Origin: Akkermansiaceae bacterium
Lineage (GTDB): Bacteria > Verrucomicrobiota > Verrucomicrobiia > Verrucomicrobiales > Akkermansiaceae
Reading direction: 5' to 3'
Assembly (NCBI GenBank): GCA_028822935.1
Contig: JAPKCM010000032.1
Coordinates: 1 to 53,852 of the forward strand
Length of the DNA stretch: 53,852 nucleotides
The translations under genes were made by a program, and so were the position numbers. How positions within the stretch are numbered: the stretch's first letter is position 1; every line of letters begins with the position of its first letter. The notes under the pieces are model-generated. The model was not told where the DNA came from. It saw only the letters and a list, made by a program, of their open reading frames with translations, and did not search any database. Shown in pieces: positions 39,682 to 47,801 of this stretch.

Positions 39682-40284
39682 ATGTCTGCTGATCCTTATG
39701 CTTCTCCGGAGACTTCTGCGGCATCGTCAACTCCTCCACCCATTGCCCAGAAACCATCGCGCCTCATTGTTTTTGGAATCCTACACATCGTTGGCGCCGT
39801 CATTGGCTTCGGTGGCCTCATCGTCAATTTTGCACAGGGAGATCCCAAAGACGCCTTTGTCAAAGTCCTTGAGCGGCCGGGAATTGATGCCACTTTCAAT
39901 CAGGAAGCACTCAATGCTTTGGATCCTATCGTTAAGTATAATCAACCACTGGTCATTGGCAGTTTCATTGTTGCAGTCTTCCTCCTCCTTAGCGGGATCG
40001 GTCTCATGAAGTCCACAACTTGGTCTTTGAAGTTCTCGAACATCTATTCAGCCCTTTCCCTCATTTTAAAAGCGATCATTCTAGTTCTCGCCGTCGTAGT
40101 TTTGCTACCCGCCTACAACGAATTCTTTGATCTTGTCACAGGAATGGAACCAAGCAAGCAAGAGAAGGTGAGAATCATAATGATCGGCGGACTCTTCTTT
40201 CCCCTCATCATCATAATCTACCCCATCCTCAGCTTCATCCTTCTCAACAAGAAGGTCGTAAGAGATCACCTTGGGGTTTCCTAG
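39682..40284 (+). CDS. Predicted membrane protein with four helices
   Basis: No family is recognised. The 200-residue product has a Pro/Ser-rich cytoplasmic N-terminus (about 1-26) and four hydrophobic segments ('LIVFGILHIVGAVIGFGGLI', 'LVIGSFIVAVFLLLSGIGLM', 'ALSLILKAIILVLAVVVLLP' and 'IGGLFFPLIIIIYPILSFIL'). A polar loop of about 40 residues separates helices 1 and 2. It is divergent from tyrS with about 95 bases between the starts. Confidence 0.75.
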   Translation: MSADPYASPETSAASSTPPPIAQKPSRLIVFGILHIVGAVIGFGGLIVNFAQGDPKDAFVKVLERPGIDATFNQEALNALDPIVKYNQPLVIGSFIVAVFLLLSGIGLMKSTTWSLKFSNIYSALSLILKAIILVLAVVVLLPAYNEFFDLVTGMEPSKQEKVRIIMIGGLFFPLIIIIYPILSFILLNKKVVRDHLGVS

Positions 40285-40300
40285 GGGAGCACAAAAATAA

Positions 40301-40334
40301 GAAAGCCGCTCTTTCCTGGGAAAGAACGGCTTTC
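40301..40334 (-). terminator. Terminator of tRNA-His
   Basis: On the minus strand the arms GAAAGCCG and CGGCTTTC, with inner TCTTTCC/GGAAAGA pairing, form a strong hairpin directly after the tRNA 3' end. It is followed by TTATTTTT at 40300-40293. Confidence 0.8.
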
Positions 40335-40340
40335 AAAAAA

Positions 40341-40417
40341 TGGGGCGACCGACGGGGCTTGAACCCGCGACAACCGGAATCACAATCCGGGGCTCTACCA
40401 ACTGAGCTACGGCCGCC
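40341..40417 (-). tRNA. tRNA-His (anticodon GTG)
   Basis: The minus strand folds into a standard cloverleaf: acceptor GCGGCCG/CGGTCGC, D-arm GCTC...GAGC, anticodon arm CCGGATT-GTG-ATTCCGG and T-arm CGGGG TTCAAGC CCCG. A 5' extra G (G-1) faces C73, the identity element of tRNA-His. The 3' CCA is encoded. The transcript is followed by its own hairpin terminator. Confidence 0.95.
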
Positions 40418-40797
40418 ATCTGATAACGTGCGAAAGCTAGCTCCCCTTGGTGGATTTGTTCAAGTGGAAAAAAACGTTTCCTCCACCCAAGGTGTGTTTG
40501 GCCTAGAGCGGGCTGCCACGCGTGGAATTGCTAATTTCAACCCCCTGATCGAGTTTTTCGGCTCATTCCCACCGCCAAGCGGCACATAGGATAGCCTTCT
40601 AGGCCCTCTGTCATGGGCACGAGCTAAGAAATTCAAAGGAGTTTGGGTGAGGGGGAATTTAAAAAAATGATTTGGGATTTATTACGGGATGCGTCCGGTG
40701 TTGATTAAGCTAAAATTACTACTCGAGCAGGAGTTCTCAAAAAAATTGAAAATTAGGCTCCGGGGATTTTTTCAGGAAGCTCTAATTATTACGACCC
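40418..40797. other. Intergenic region between tRNA-His and the carboxypeptidase gene
   Basis: About 380 bases with no recognisable gene. The tRNA promoter should lie in the first 50 bases. AT-rich sequence with short A-runs fills 40660-40797 just after the end of the carboxypeptidase gene, but I see no clear hairpin terminator there. Confidence 0.4.
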
Positions 40798-42495
40798 CTA
40801 AAAGGGATTCGAGTTGGACTCGACAACGATCCTCGCAAATCGACTCGATTCCGGTAAGGGCACACGATACTCGTCGACATAAGATCCATCGGCTCGCTGG
40901 GTGTCCACAATCTTTATGACTCCGTTCAGGCTGGAGCCATCGAGAGGCTCCCGAGCCCAGGTGGTGAGGTTCGAGGAAAACTCCACGAAAAATTGCAGAT
41001 CTTCCGTATGTTGATTGGTCTGGAAGGTGAGAGCGATCGAGGATCCTGGGGTTTGGGCAAGTGGAGCAATCTGGAGCGGGGAAGAATCTCTCTGCTTGGG
41101 ATCGAGGGCGAAGGCATACTCGGCCAGGTTGTTGATGCCGTCTTGATCTGGATCATCTTCCAGGGCCGCGATCGCCGCTTCTCCCGGTCCAAACTGCTGA
41201 TCTTGCCAGTCGTTGTAGGAGAGGTCGGGCTCGGATGTCGCAGGGAGATCAAAATAGGTGACCAAGGCCGCAGCTTGAGCGCGACCCAATGCCACATAGT
41301 CAGGACCGGTGATCCACTCGTTGTCCGTGATCCGGCGGAAGAAATGCCCCTCGTGAGTGAGGGCCATGACTGACTCTCCCCAATTGTTCCAGAAGTAGGA
41401 TTCGATGAAGGTGCAGGCGTTGAGTTGGGAAAACTGGGGGGCTCCATTGGCAAACAGCGGGGTCGCGGCGGCAAAGGCATCAATGTAGTCCTGTTGGATC
41501 ACTTCGAAGGCCGGTGAGATCGAGGGGGATAGGTGTTTGAAGAAAAAAGTGTCGCTAAAGTTTCCTCGGGTGGAATGGAGATTGAGAGCGAGTGTGATCG
41601 GGTTGGAACTGGCCATGCGTTCGTCAACATGCCCCTTCACCGCTTCCACTTCCGGAGTTCGGATCCCGCACCATTCCGATTCGAGATCAAAGCCCTTGCT
41701 GTCCCATCGGGTTTTTCCCAGGTGCACGCCATCCACGTTGAGCAACGGAAGGACATCGAACAAGCAATGCTCGCGTAGTTGACGTCCTAGGGGGGAGTCT
41801 TCAAGGATCTGTTCCAAAAATCCCAAGAGGCAGTGGGTCGAGGTGACTTCCCCGGCGTGGGCACGCGAGTGGATCCAAACCAGGTGCTTCCCGGAGTTGG
41901 GGTAACGGGGGGTTTCGACCGTGACCAAGGGGAGGTTTCGTCCCTGGGTGGAGGTTCCCAAGATGCGGGAGTTTGCGTAAGGCGATGACCGCATCATCGT
42001 CGACACCTCATTGAAAGTCTCCTCGACTCCGAGTGGGTGAAAAAATGCTAACTCGATTTTCTGAATTCCCGGGACGATATTGAGGACGATGGAATTGCTA
42101 TTCGGAGCTTCCAGCGCATTGAGTCGCCGCCAACTGCTAGTGGTGGGATCGAGGATCCGCAGAAAGGGGCGCGGATTTTCGGCGTGGTCGATGTTGAGGT
42201 TGATCGAGCGCCCAGAGACTCCGTCCATGGTGAAGCGAAACCAGTATTTGCGTGATCCGATTTCCCCGGGTTCAGTGTAAATGCTGAGATTGAAATTTCC
42301 CGTGGAAGGGGAGAATACGGCCCGAAGAGACCCGTTGTCATAGTCGGAGTCGAACGTGATGCCATCCACCGTCGAGGTAAGTTTGTTGACTTGCCCGAAG
42401 GTCAGTGAAAGCAATGCCGAATAAAAGAGGCTCACCCATATCGTTAGCAAAAATCGATGCGAGGTGTGAGAGAAAGATGGGTAGAGTGAATACAT
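40798..42495 (-). CDS. Secreted M14-family zinc carboxypeptidase
   Basis: The 565-residue protein (from this ATG) has an N-terminal hydrophobic export signal (about 14-34). An N-terminal beta domain of about 120 residues, as in cytosolic-carboxypeptidase-like M14 enzymes, precedes the peptidase domain. Zinc ligands are H213 and E216 in 'SRAHAGEVTS' and H307 in 'LNLHSTRGNF'. The likely catalytic Glu is E382 in 'ALTHEGHFF'. The C-terminus has a Verrucomicrobiota-type tail 'DPDQDGINNLAEYAFALDP' and a beta domain. It should trim peptides or modified side chains outside the cytoplasm; the substrate is unknown. The frame is open 81 bases further upstream to 42576. Confidence 0.82.
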   Translation of the reverse strand: MYSLYPSFSHTSHRFLLTIWVSLFYSALLSLTFGQVNKLTSTVDGITFDSDYDNGSLRAVFSPSTGNFNLSIYTEPGEIGSRKYWFRFTMDGVSGRSINLNIDHAENPRPFLRILDPTTSSWRRLNALEAPNSNSIVLNIVPGIQKIELAFFHPLGVEETFNEVSTMMRSSPYANSRILGTSTQGRNLPLVTVETPRYPNSGKHLVWIHSRAHAGEVTSTHCLLGFLEQILEDSPLGRQLREHCLFDVLPLLNVDGVHLGKTRWDSKGFDLESEWCGIRTPEVEAVKGHVDERMASSNPITLALNLHSTRGNFSDTFFFKHLSPSISPAFEVIQQDYIDAFAAATPLFANGAPQFSQLNACTFIESYFWNNWGESVMALTHEGHFFRRITDNEWITGPDYVALGRAQAAALVTYFDLPATSEPDLSYNDWQDQQFGPGEAAIAALEDDPDQDGINNLAEYAFALDPKQRDSSPLQIAPLAQTPGSSIALTFQTNQHTEDLQFFVEFSSNLTTWAREPLDGSSLNGVIKIVDTQRADGSYVDEYRVPLPESSRFARIVVESNSNPF

Positions 42496-42576
42496 GAGCC
42501 CGCGTCCAGAATAGTTGGATTTTCTTATGGAACTACAAAAATGCCCTTTTTCTCCAGCGCGCCGGGATGAATTCAC

Positions 42577-42894
42577 CTGAGACGTTACGTTTTACAGGAA
42601 AGAGAGGCACCACAGGATGCCGAGATCCGGCTTAACCAAGAGGCGAGTTTCTTTTCGATGAGGTCACCTTGCGTTTTCTCATAATGAAGGTGGTGGCCTT
42701 CGCTATTTTTGATAATTGACTGAAGGGCGACTGCAAGCGCCCGTTTGACTCGGAATCGATCAAGTTATTGAACATGTCGATTTTCAGCGGATCTGCGCCA
42801 TGTCAAAGAAAAATCTCTCTTCCCTAGCCTTAAGCTACTCTATATCAACAGATTAACCATAAGTTGACGCGGATGCGTAGCCAATCCCAAATTC
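42577..42894. other. Intergenic region between the carboxypeptidase and ABC ATPase genes
   Basis: About 320 bases with no recognisable gene. A small hairpin (GGGCG...CGCCC) followed by GTTT lies near 42725-42748 and might be a weak terminator. The partner permease expected beside an ABC ATPase is not here. Confidence 0.35.
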
Positions 42895-43785
42895 CTAGCC
42901 GGATGGCGCCTTGCTATATTCCAGATAAACATCCTCGAGCGAACGCCGAACGGGTGTCACTTCGGACACTTCGGCTCCGGAATCCACCAAGGCCGCAACG
43001 ATTTCGGACACCTTCGTCTCTAAAGGAAAAACAATCCGCCCCCCGGGCATCGGCTCTCCTTGGAACCGCTTGATCACTTCATCCCGCACATGGACCGGTT
43101 CGGCCTGAATTCGAAGACCCAGACGATCATCCCTCAAATCATTGACCCGCCCCTGAAAGACGTGCTCCCCTCCTCGGATAATAGAAACCCGGTCACACAT
43201 CAGTTCGACCTCGGATAGGAGGTGCGAATTAAAAAGAACCGTCAAACCGCGCTCTTCCCGCAAAGACAGGATGAAATCACGGAACCACTTAATCCCCTCG
43301 GGGTCGAGCCCATCGGTCGGCTCGTCCAGAAGCAAGACTTCAGGCTCCGGGAGAAGCGCCTGCGCCAAAGCCAGCCGTTGACGCATCCCATGGGAATAGG
43401 AGCCCACTTTTGAATTGATGCGATCCGAGAGGCCCACCTTTTCGACAATCTCCCGCGCTCCTTTCTCATCAAAAGGGCCACTCAAACCGACGAGAATCTT
43501 AAGATTCTGCCAGCCGCTCATGTAGTCGTAGAACGCTGGAGCTTCAAAAATTGCGCCGACCTTCCTGAGAGCTGCCGTATGATCCTTGAGCACCGAAACA
43601 CCTCCTACCTCGACCTCGCCTCCATCAGCGGACACCATTCCCAAAATGATTCCCACGGTCGTCGATTTCCCCGCCCCATTGTGACCGAGTAATCCGTAGA
43701 TTTCTCCTTTCTCGACCTCGAAGGAAACGCCTTTCAACGCTTCCTCTCCTACGAAACGTTTTCTGAGATTGCTAACGCGTAGCAT
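42895..43785 (-). CDS. ABC transporter ATP-binding protein without adjacent permease
   Basis: A 296-residue ATPase of the exporter/ABC-2 type: Walker A 'GLLGHNGAGKSTTVG', Q-loop region 'AIFEAPAFYDYMSG', signature 'YSHGMRQRLALAQALL', Walker B 'VLLLDEPTDGLDPEG' and H-loop 'LFNSHLLSEV'. The C-terminal 90 residues are the usual extra domain of this group. I start it at the ATG at 43785, 4 bases after the prepilin stop. A GTG at 43797 would overlap the prepilin gene. No membrane subunit follows within the window, so the partner must be elsewhere. It is the last gene of a minus-strand operon. Confidence 0.9.
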   Translation of the reverse strand: MLRVSNLRKRFVGEEALKGVSFEVEKGEIYGLLGHNGAGKSTTVGIILGMVSADGGEVEVGGVSVLKDHTAALRKVGAIFEAPAFYDYMSGWQNLKILVGLSGPFDEKGAREIVEKVGLSDRINSKVGSYSHGMRQRLALAQALLPEPEVLLLDEPTDGLDPEGIKWFRDFILSLREERGLTVLFNSHLLSEVELMCDRVSIIRGGEHVFQGRVNDLRDDRLGLRIQAEPVHVRDEVIKRFQGEPMPGGRIVFPLETKVSEIVAALVDSGAEVSEVTPVRRSLEDVYLEYSKAPSG

Positions 43786-43789
43786 GGGT

Positions 43790-44311
43790 TCAATCACGGG
43801 AACTGGTTTTAAAATTAATTTTGCTGGAGACCGATTGATCGGAATAGAGGAAATTTACCCCATTCTTCTTACCGTGGTAGGCTTCTTTGTCGAAAATAAG
43901 AGGAATCATCGCACTATCGGCTCTCGCCCCCATCAAGGTCAGTCGGGTCCGACGAAGATTGCTCAGGTTCTCGTTCCAAAAATAGGATGAACCCGACTCC
44001 TTAAAATGCTCGTGATCCGAGGGACATTTGAAAACGAATTCATCGCCTCCAAGGTAGGGCAACAATTCAACTTCCAGGACCGCCGCGTCTTCAGACTTGG
44101 CCTTTCTCCCGATAAACCATGGCGGCATAACATCGTTGTGGTCGAAAAGGTAGCCCTCAAGTCCTACTCCCAAATCCCTGAGCTTGCTCATACAGGTCAC
44201 TCCCTGCGCCTTGCGTTTCACACTCATCCCTACGGGAAAGACAATCCCGGCCAAAGCAGCGATGATCACGATAACGATCAAGAGCTCGGTCAGGGTGAAT
44301 CCTCGCTTCAT
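43790..44311 (-). CDS. Prepilin-type (type II secretion/pseudopilin-like) protein
   Basis: The 173-residue product starts 'MKRGFTLTELLIVIVIIAAL'. Cleavage by prepilin peptidase after the first Gly would leave methylated Phe at the new N-terminus. The C-terminal part has the Verrucomicrobia/Planctomycetes pseudopilin look ('CMSKLRDLGVGLEGYLFDHN', 'YLGGDEFVFKCPSDHE', 'NFLYSDQSV'). Such proteins are numerous in these phyla, and individual roles are unclear. The ATG at 44311 lies 4 bases after the upstream stop. The frame is open to 44347, but those 12 residues are not prepilin-like. Confidence 0.85.
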   Translation of the reverse strand: MKRGFTLTELLIVIVIIAALAGIVFPVGMSVKRKAQGVTCMSKLRDLGVGLEGYLFDHNDVMPPWFIGRKAKSEDAAVLEVELLPYLGGDEFVFKCPSDHEHFKESGSSYFWNENLSNLRRTRLTLMGARADSAMIPLIFDKEAYHGKKNGVNFLYSDQSVSSKINFKTSSRD

Positions 44312-44315
44312 GAAA

Positions 44316-44927
44316 TCAAAGAGATCCTCCAGGGCGGGCAAAGCCATTCAACATCTCGCCAAACGCATCCATCAGGGGAGCCAAATCCATCTTCGTCTCC
44401 GCACTGGCATTTTGGTAGTATGCCGCAAGTCCCTCTTTCACGATGCGATCAATGACCTCCGGATCTTCCTCCTTGAGTCGGACCAAGTCCTCGCCTCCCT
44501 GGCCTTCCATATCCCGGAGTGATTTTTCCACGAGCCGCTGGCGTTCTTTGGGATCCATTTTATCAAATGCTTCCATCATCCGCTCCATCGACTTTGTTAA
44601 CGTGAGTTCCAGGAAGTAAATACGCTCGGAGGGGTTGAGTCGTTGAAAGAGCTTAAGGCCCGCACGCGAATCTTGCAGCCGCTCTCTTTCCCTCAGATCA
44701 AGCCGATTGAAAACCTCGGCGATTTGCTCAAGTCTCCCGCGCCTGCCATCCGCATCGCCGGCATCGCTCATATCGGACGACCAATCGTCGAAGTTCGATT
44801 CCTCGATCATTTCAGCCACGCGGGCTGCGGTCGCCTTTCGATCCGACGCCCATGCTGAAACTCCCCAAACGGCAAGCCACAGAGTGGAGATAACGAGGAG
44901 GCCGATCAGAATAGGTTTCTTCTTCAT
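44316..44927 (-). CDS. Membrane-anchored helical protein of unknown function
   Basis: No family is recognised. The 203-residue product has one N-terminal membrane segment (about 6-26, 'ILIGLLVISTLWLAVWGVSA'). The rest is a highly charged, helix-rich region with repeated D/E-P-K/R-E-R motifs ('RLDLRERERLQDSRAG', 'FDKMDPKERQRLVEKSLRD'). It resembles anchored periplasmic scaffold proteins. It sits in an operon (histidine-kinase relic, this gene, prepilin, ABC ATPase) with 4-base gaps downstream, so co-expression with the pilin and ATPase is likely. Confidence 0.65.
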   Translation of the reverse strand: MKKKPILIGLLVISTLWLAVWGVSAWASDRKATAARVAEMIEESNFDDWSSDMSDAGDADGRRGRLEQIAEVFNRLDLRERERLQDSRAGLKLFQRLNPSERIYFLELTLTKSMERMMEAFDKMDPKERQRLVEKSLRDMEGQGGEDLVRLKEEDPEVIDRIVKEGLAAYYQNASAETKMDLAPLMDAFGEMLNGFARPGGSL

Positions 44928-44978
44928 GAAGCTTTCTCGAAACTAAGCGGACTTCGAAAAAGCGCAACCTCGGGAAAT

Positions 44979-46060
44979 CTACGAAGGTGGAAGTTTCAAG
45001 AGCACGCTCAATCCACCCTCAGATCGATTAGACGCCGTGATGCGACCTTTTAGGCTCTTAATGCAGGTCTTGCAATTGCCAACCCTAGCCCGGCGCCTCC
45101 GGCCTCGCGGGTCCTCGCGATGTCCGGACGAGTAAAAGGCTCAAGTATATGCTCCAGCCAGTCATCAGAAATACCCGGCCCACGGTCACACACTTCAAGC
45201 TCGATCATTCCGTTGCGCTCCCGCACCACGATTTCGATTTCTTTTGCATAACGCACCGCATTTCGAACGACATTCGAGAGCGCCCGCCGCAGCAAATCTT
45301 CATTGGTCACCAACTTCAGAGAACCAGGAATACTTAGTTGAATATCCTCACCCGCTCCCTCACGCGAAATCACCTCGGAGCAAAAGGCTTCCAAATTAAT
45401 ATCAGTCACCGCCAGACTCTTGGGCTGGATTGAGGCTTTGGAAAAATCAAGCAGCCCATTCACAAGCTGCGATAGCTCTTCCACTTCACCCCAGACGGTC
45501 TCGAGCTTCTTTCGATCATCCGCATTGAGTTGGTTCTCCAGAACTCCAAGTCCCATCCGAATCCGAACCAGCGGCGAACACAGCTCGTGAGCAATATCCC
45601 CAAGAAAACGCTTCTGACCAGAACCCAAGTCATCCAGCTTCCCCGCCATCTTTTGTAAAGAGCGACTCAACTGGCCAATTTCATCCAAACGGCTCGTGGT
45701 AATCTCGACTTCAAAATCTCCTTCAGCAATCGATTCCCCGCCCTTCGTGAGAATCCCAAGACGCCGGGTCACGCGATAGATCCAAGGCACCCAGACCAAA
45801 AGGGTCAATATTCCTGCCGCTGTCACAGCCCAAACCACCGGCTTCCAAGTAAAAAACAACGAACTCCCTTCTTCCTCTCGAATCAGTAAAATAATCGACC
45901 GCTCCCACTCATCAGGATCTTCCTGAAGTTTCATGCGAACTCCAGCCACGTGACCCGCAGGCAATGTTACGATATCAAGAAACTCAGGCTCGCTCTTGGG
46001 CGCTTCCGGCCAGCCACGATGATCAGGAACCAACTCTTCGAAGAAATCACGCTCACGAGG
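44979..46060 (-). pseudogene. Sensor histidine kinase, 5'-truncated and frameshifted
   Basis: The minus strand encodes part of a periplasmic sensor region ('RDFFEELVPDHRGWPEAPK'), a membrane helix, a HAMP domain, the H-box 'FLGDIAHELCSPLVRI', the N-box 'RRALSNVVRNAVRYA' and the G-box 'CDRGPGI'. After 'GAGLGLAIA' the frame ends early ('RPALRA', stop at 45050-45052). One base more in 'GCAAGACC' would give the normal end 'CIKSLKGRITASNRSEGGLS' down to TAG at 44979. At the 5' end the first membrane helix is missing. Beyond about 46060 the frame is antisense to a peroxidase fragment. No response regulator is nearby. The downstream genes remain in the same operon orientation. Confidence 0.75.
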
Positions 46061-46063
46061 GGG

Positions 46064-46558
46064 CCTCCAGGAGTTGGTGGATTCGACCTCGCAGCGCTTA
46101 ACATGCAGCGCGGTTGTGACCATGGCCTACCCGGCTTCAATGATGCCCGTCGTGACATGGGAATCCGCCCCCTGCGAGACTTCAGACGCCTCACCCGGGA
46201 TCGCGACACTCTCGAAGCCCTGGAATCAGTCTACCAAAACGTCGATCAACTCGACCTCTGGGTCACCGGCCTCTGCGAAGAAGATGTCCCCGAATCCATG
46301 GCGGGAAGAATCTACCATGAGCTCATCGTAGAACAGTTCACCCGCCTCCGTGATGGCGACCGTTTCTACTACGAAGCCGCCCTTCCCGAGGAACTGGTTC
46401 GCCTCGTGAATGACCAGACCCTCGCTCGAATCATCCGTCGAAATACCGAAATCGGCGATGAGCTTCCCGACAATCTCTTCGTCATCGGCGGCGATCGACG
46501 TCAGCGCGAACAAGACCGGGAACGCAGCAGAGTCCCCCGTAGCTCTACCAGACGATAG
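46064..46558 (+). pseudogene. Animal-type heme peroxidase, C-terminal fragment
   Basis: The plus frame reads 'FDLAALNMQRGCDHGLPGFN', 'VDQLDLWVTGLCEEDVPES', 'LIVEQFTRLRDGDRFYYE' and 'TLARIIRRNTEIGDELPDN' to a stop at 46556-46558. These are the conserved C-terminal blocks of animal heme peroxidases (peroxinectin/lactoperoxidase-like, also found in bacteria). The catalytic distal and proximal His regions, some 300 or more residues upstream, are missing. The first half of the frame is antisense DNA of the kinase relic, so the gene is truncated at about 46064. The usual Arg of the L-N-x-Q-R-G-R motif is Cys. The fragment cannot be an enzyme. Confidence 0.8.
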
Positions 46559-46662
46559 CTCTCCCGCAAAGATGGCATCCCCATCCCCGCTACTCCTGCC
46601 GCCCCGGTGATCCACTGCACAAGAGAAGGCATCATCTGGTCCTTCATTTTAAGAAGCTCCTC

Positions 46663-46746
46663 CTAGGTAGGCACATGCCCTTCCCGTTTCGACTTCTTAA
46701 TTCCAGCCTTCAGGCCGACTTTTTTGGGCCGATCAATTTTCGCCAT
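46663..46746 (-). other. Possible small-gene relic between the peroxidase fragment and the peroxiredoxin-like gene
   Basis: From the ATG at 46746 the minus strand reads 'MAKIDRPKKVGLKAGIKKSK' and ends at TAG (46665-46663) after 27 codons. If read through the TAG, the frame continues 'EELLKMKDQMMPSLVQWITG' to near 46560 and then enters peroxidase antisense DNA. A strong AGGAGG lies just before an in-frame ATG at 46647. This could be two small genes, or one small gene split by a nonsense change and cut by the rearrangement. No family is recognised. Confidence 0.3.
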
Positions 46747-46766
46747 CGGAAAAAGGCTCTCAAAAA

Positions 46767-47705
46767 TCACGAAGTAAACAAGCCTTCCACATCCGGAAGG
46801 TCAGCAGCGGAAGCGGCTTTTTGCCCCTTAATAATTTTCCCCTCCTTCACGAGAAAGGCTCCCGGCATCTGAAGTCCGTCGCCCGCCAGGTGCCCGACGC
46901 CACAGCCTTTAAAAACAGCGACAAATCCTCGATACCAAACACGGGGACCAAAAAGTTCAAGAAAAGTCCCCTTTCCGAGGCCAAAAGCTCGGTAGAGATC
47001 GCAGCAGGGATCAGAGATCCGCGAGACCCGGCCACTTCCCACATATTGGGTTTCTTCCCCCTCCTGCAACATGTGCACAAGAACCAGGTGGGCTCCCTGA
47101 GAATCGGCATTTTTCTGCATTGTCTCCAGTTTTCGCAAAAGCTGGCGCGTGAAGGTGCAGCCAAAGTGTCGCAAAAAGACAATCGCGAGAGTCTGCTTCT
47201 CCGAGGCTTCCTGGAGTGATTCCCCCGAATGCAATTTGAAGGACTTCATCGCTGTCTCCAGCCCCATAGGTTCACCATTGACCGGACGACCGACGGCGAG
47301 GCAGCCCGCATGCCACAGGATAATACCAAAAGGAATGAGCCAAATTAGATCATTAAAGAGAATCATCCAGCCGGCAGCCCAGGGAAGCTCGCCCTGTGAA
47401 GCAGCCCAAGCAAAACCCAGCGGACCCAAGAGTTTCCCTAAAAAGCCCACAAGGATAATTGGCCAGTGCTTGAGGGGAGCCACCGAGACACAAAGATAAC
47501 CAATGCCATAAACTCCGACGATCATCCCGATGCACTGCCACAGGAAAGGATAAGCGGGCTGCTCCATCCCCAAAATACGAAACCACTCACCCGGCCAGCC
47601 GACAGCCCAAATCCCAAAGAGGATATTGTAAACGCCCGCAAGACGTAGCAGCGGGACCATCCAGAATGGCACCTGGCAGCTGCGTCTGGTGCAATGATCT
47701 TCCAT
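46767..47705 (-). CDS. Four-helix membrane domain fused to a peroxiredoxin-like (AhpC/TSA-2) domain
   Basis: Residues about 15-135 hold four membrane helices ('LAGVYNILFGIWAVGW', 'CIGMIVGVYGIGYLCVSVAP', 'IILVGFLGKLLGPLGFAWAA', 'ILFNDLIWLIPFGIILW'). Residues about 155-312 are a thioredoxin-fold domain of the AhpC/TSA-2 type: 'VFLRHFGCTFTRQLLRKLE', 'LVLVHMLQEGEETQYVGSG', 'DLYRAFGLGKGTFLELFGP' and 'MPGAFLVKEGKII'. The active-site-like motif is C183-x-x-T, so only one of the two usual Cys positions is kept, as in one-Cys members. Redox function is inferred. It is divergent from fabH with about 95 bases between. Confidence 0.75.
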   Translation of the reverse strand: MEDHCTRRSCQVPFWMVPLLRLAGVYNILFGIWAVGWPGEWFRILGMEQPAYPFLWQCIGMIVGVYGIGYLCVSVAPLKHWPIILVGFLGKLLGPLGFAWAASQGELPWAAGWMILFNDLIWLIPFGIILWHAGCLAVGRPVNGEPMGLETAMKSFKLHSGESLQEASEKQTLAIVFLRHFGCTFTRQLLRKLETMQKNADSQGAHLVLVHMLQEGEETQYVGSGRVSRISDPCCDLYRAFGLGKGTFLELFGPRVWYRGFVAVFKGCGVGHLAGDGLQMPGAFLVKEGKIIKGQKAASAADLPDVEGLFTS

Positions 47706-47801
47706 TAGGCAGGATAACCCGCTTTTTCAGAGCCGCAAGTTGGCGGCAGAGATTCTTTTTCAAGACTTGCGGGTCAGAGGTTCCTACTCTTCACTTTGCT
47801 C

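Noticed and set aside
45950-46063. Possible N-terminal part of the peroxidase frame
   Set aside because: This part is antisense to the kinase sensor region, with no peroxidase blocks, so it is not original peroxidase sequence.
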